DNA of 34,029 bases from assembly GCF_009725235.1 (NCBI RefSeq), contig NZ_WJFC01000137.1, forward strand, positions 1 through 34,029, in the 5' to 3' direction. Of the stretch, positions 32,672-34,029 are shown piece by piece. Source of the stretch: Scytonema sp. UIC 10036. GTDB taxonomy: Bacteria; Cyanobacteriota; Cyanobacteriia; Cyanobacteriales; Nostocaceae. The first letter of the stretch is position 1, and each line of letters opens with the position of its first letter. The position numbers and the translations under genes were made by a program. The notes beneath the pieces were generated by a model. The model ran no database searches. It saw only the letters and a list, made by a program, of their open reading frames with translations, and was not told the origin of the DNA.

Positions 32672-33862
32672 TTATAACCAAACGACTTGCGATCGCTCTT
32701 GCAAGACACGTTTATAAACATCCTCTGTTTGTTTTGCTAATTTAGCCCAACAGAAACGACGTTCTAAGTCTTCATAAGCATTATCAATCAGCCATTGGCG
32801 ATAACCCGGATTCTTTAACACTTCTAAAATTCCCCAAGCCAAGGAATCTGGATCGTTTGTATAAGTCACGATCCCCGTTTTGGTATGTTGCACAACTTCT
32901 GGAAATCCGCCTGTATTGGAAACGACAACGGGAACGCGAGAGGCAAAACTTTCTAGAGCAACAATTCCAAAGGGTTCGTAGAGACTGGGGAAAACAGCAC
33001 AATCAGCAACTGCTTGAAATTTATCTAAGTAGTCATCAGAGATAAAGCCAGTGAAATAGCATTTATGCCAAATCCCTGTATCCCAAGCTTGCTTTTTCAG
33101 ATGGTCTGTGTTACCACCACCAATAATTACAAACTTAACATAACCTCCCATTTCCCAAAGGACTTTAGGAGCAGCACTGAGAAGCAAGGATACACCTTTT
33201 TCATAAGTCATGCGACCTACGTAGTAAACAATTTTTTCGCCATCTTCAGCAAATTGACGGCGAAAATCTAGAGCGGGAAAATCTTGCTGCAGCTTTTTCT
33301 TTTCTGGTCGAATACCATTATAAATAACGTCAATTTTATTCCAAGGACAGTGAAGCGCTCGTTCTACCTCTCGCCGCATATAATCAGTACAAACGATGAC
33401 CCGCCAAGCATTGTAGACTAAGAGTTCTTCTTTGCCACTAATATAACATTGTGTTTCCGTGTAAGTACCGTTATAACGCCCGTACTCGGTAGCGTGGATT
33501 GTAGCGATTAGGGGAATTTTAAAGTTATGTTTGAGAGCGATCGCCGCATCTCCAACAAGCCAATCATGAGCATGGATGATATCAAAGGGACTTTCTTCTA
33601 GTAAAAGTTTACCACCGTGATGCCCCATGCTCTGGTTTAAATTAACAACCCAATGAAAAAAGTCATGACTGGGTGCAATCGGTATGCGGTGTACTCGAAC
33701 TCCTTCCACCACCTCATACAACGGAGCATTGCCAAATTCCGGTGTAATTAAGTGAATTTCATGTCCTAACATGACTAGTTCTGGGTATAACTCTGCTACG
33801 TGACGAGAAATTCCCCCAACTATGCGAGGCGGAAACTCCCAACTTAGCACTAGTATTTTCAT
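32672..33862 (-). CDS. GT4-family glycosyltransferase
   Basis: A 396-residue GT-B glycosyltransferase resembling bacterial ADP/UDP-glucose-dependent glycosyltransferases and glycogen synthases. The N-terminal loop MKILVLSWEFPPRIVGGISRH includes the Gly-rich GGI segment; HAHDWLVGDAA contributes to the donor/acceptor site; YVGRMTYEKGVSLLLSA is the GT4 start of the second Rossmann domain, and SLYEPFGIVALESF is the E-x7-E motif. No membrane segments. The start at 33862 is the family start. The substrate and product (sugar-lipid, glycan or storage polymer) are not evident from neighbours. Confidence 0.94.
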   Translation of the reverse strand: MKILVLSWEFPPRIVGGISRHVAELYPELVMLGHEIHLITPEFGNAPLYEVVEGVRVHRIPIAPSHDFFHWVVNLNQSMGHHGGKLLLEESPFDIIHAHDWLVGDAAIALKHNFKIPLIATIHATEYGRYNGTYTETQCYISGKEELLVYNAWRVIVCTDYMRREVERALHCPWNKIDVIYNGIRPEKKKLQQDFPALDFRRQFAEDGEKIVYYVGRMTYEKGVSLLLSAAPKVLWEMGGYVKFVIIGGGNTDHLKKQAWDTGIWHKCYFTGFISDDYLDKFQAVADCAVFPSLYEPFGIVALESFASRVPVVVSNTGGFPEVVQHTKTGIVTYTNDPDSLAWGILEVLKNPGYRQWLIDNAYEDLERRFCWAKLAKQTEDVYKRVLQERSQVVWL

Positions 33863-33985
33863 CTCCTACACCCTACCTATTTTAAATCTCTAACATTTTA
33901 GATTGACTCCAAAATCTAAATTTGGCTACTGCTGTGATATACAATATATTTTCTTTTGTTTTAGTTTTCATATAAGCTCCATTTT

Positions 33986-34021
33986 GTCCCTACTCGCTAG
34001 GGAAACTAATAGATTGGAAAC
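33986..34021 (+). CRISPR. Probable first repeat of a CRISPR array at the window edge
   Basis: A 36-base segment starts GTCCCTACTCGCTAGGGAAAC and ends AGATTGGAAAC. It contains the hairpin TCCCTA / TAGGGA around CTCGC and has the 3' end GGAAAC common to cyanobacterial type III and type I repeats. The preceding 100 bp is A/T-rich, as a leader would be. The window ends 8 bases into what would be spacer 1, so a second copy is not visible and the array is an inference. Confidence 0.5.
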
Positions 34022-34029
34022 CTTTCAAC

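Noticed and set aside
1..34029. tRNA or rRNA genes
   Set aside because: No cloverleaf-compatible GGTTCRA arm with matching acceptor stem and no rRNA signature was seen on either strand by eye.

Overview
The window looks like chromosomal DNA of a filamentous, probably heterocyst-forming cyanobacterium. It encodes PsaE (photosystem I), NdhO (NDH-1) and remains of Psb28 (photosystem II), is rich in the HIP1 octamer GCGATCGC, and carries many heptamer-type short tandem repeats (STRR) typical of Nostoc relatives. The genus cannot be fixed from the sequence alone.

Layout. 1-4.4 kb: an edge-cut tldD, cysS and a His-rich CobW-type GTPase. 4.4-4.9 kb: a deletion remnant of an Rpn-type ORF and a MITE-like element. 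4.9-8.7 kb: six consecutive recognisable genes (dtd, psb28, moaB, mraY, a DUF3134 gene, a PAP/fibrillin gene), every one broken by many one- or two-base indels although the encoded protein segments are still good. This is either a block of decay or a local patch of bad consensus; I favour the latter. 9.1-12.3 kb: intact psaE, mutM, ndhO and mdh among purine/pyrimidine-skewed ACAAGG repeats. 12.3-15.6 kb: the C-terminal part of a SyrD-like ABC exporter and a two-gene amino-acid ABC importer with a fused binding protein and permease. 15.6-16.4 kb: a non-coding stretch with a strong Yfr1-like small RNA candidate. 16.4-19.7 kb: a LysR regulator divergent from a diverged trpB-trpA pair whose leader holds an imperfect tandem duplication. 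19.9-22.9 kb: a cysteine desulfurase, a VanW-domain protein and an LDH2/MDH2-type dehydrogenase. 22.9-26.9 kb: a pentapeptide-repeat protein, an unknown 381-residue protein and an S41-family protein, all on the minus strand. 27.2-32 kb, minus strand: a KamA-like radical SAM protein, an ATP-grasp ligase, secreted endonuclease I and murJ. 32-34 kb: an RTX-type C-terminal remnant, a GT4 glycosyltransferase and, at the right edge, one sequence that looks like the first repeat of a CRISPR array.

The most unusual theme is invasion of genes by low-complexity repeats. In-frame repeat tracts interrupt CysS, MutM and MurJ, form the first residues of the truncated ABC exporter, and fill the KamA-ligase gap so completely that one heptamer array supplies both the stop codon of one gene and the start codon of the next. 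The trpBA pair with its own LysR gene is reminiscent of the pseudomonad trpI-trpBA arrangement and probably is not the housekeeping tryptophan synthase.
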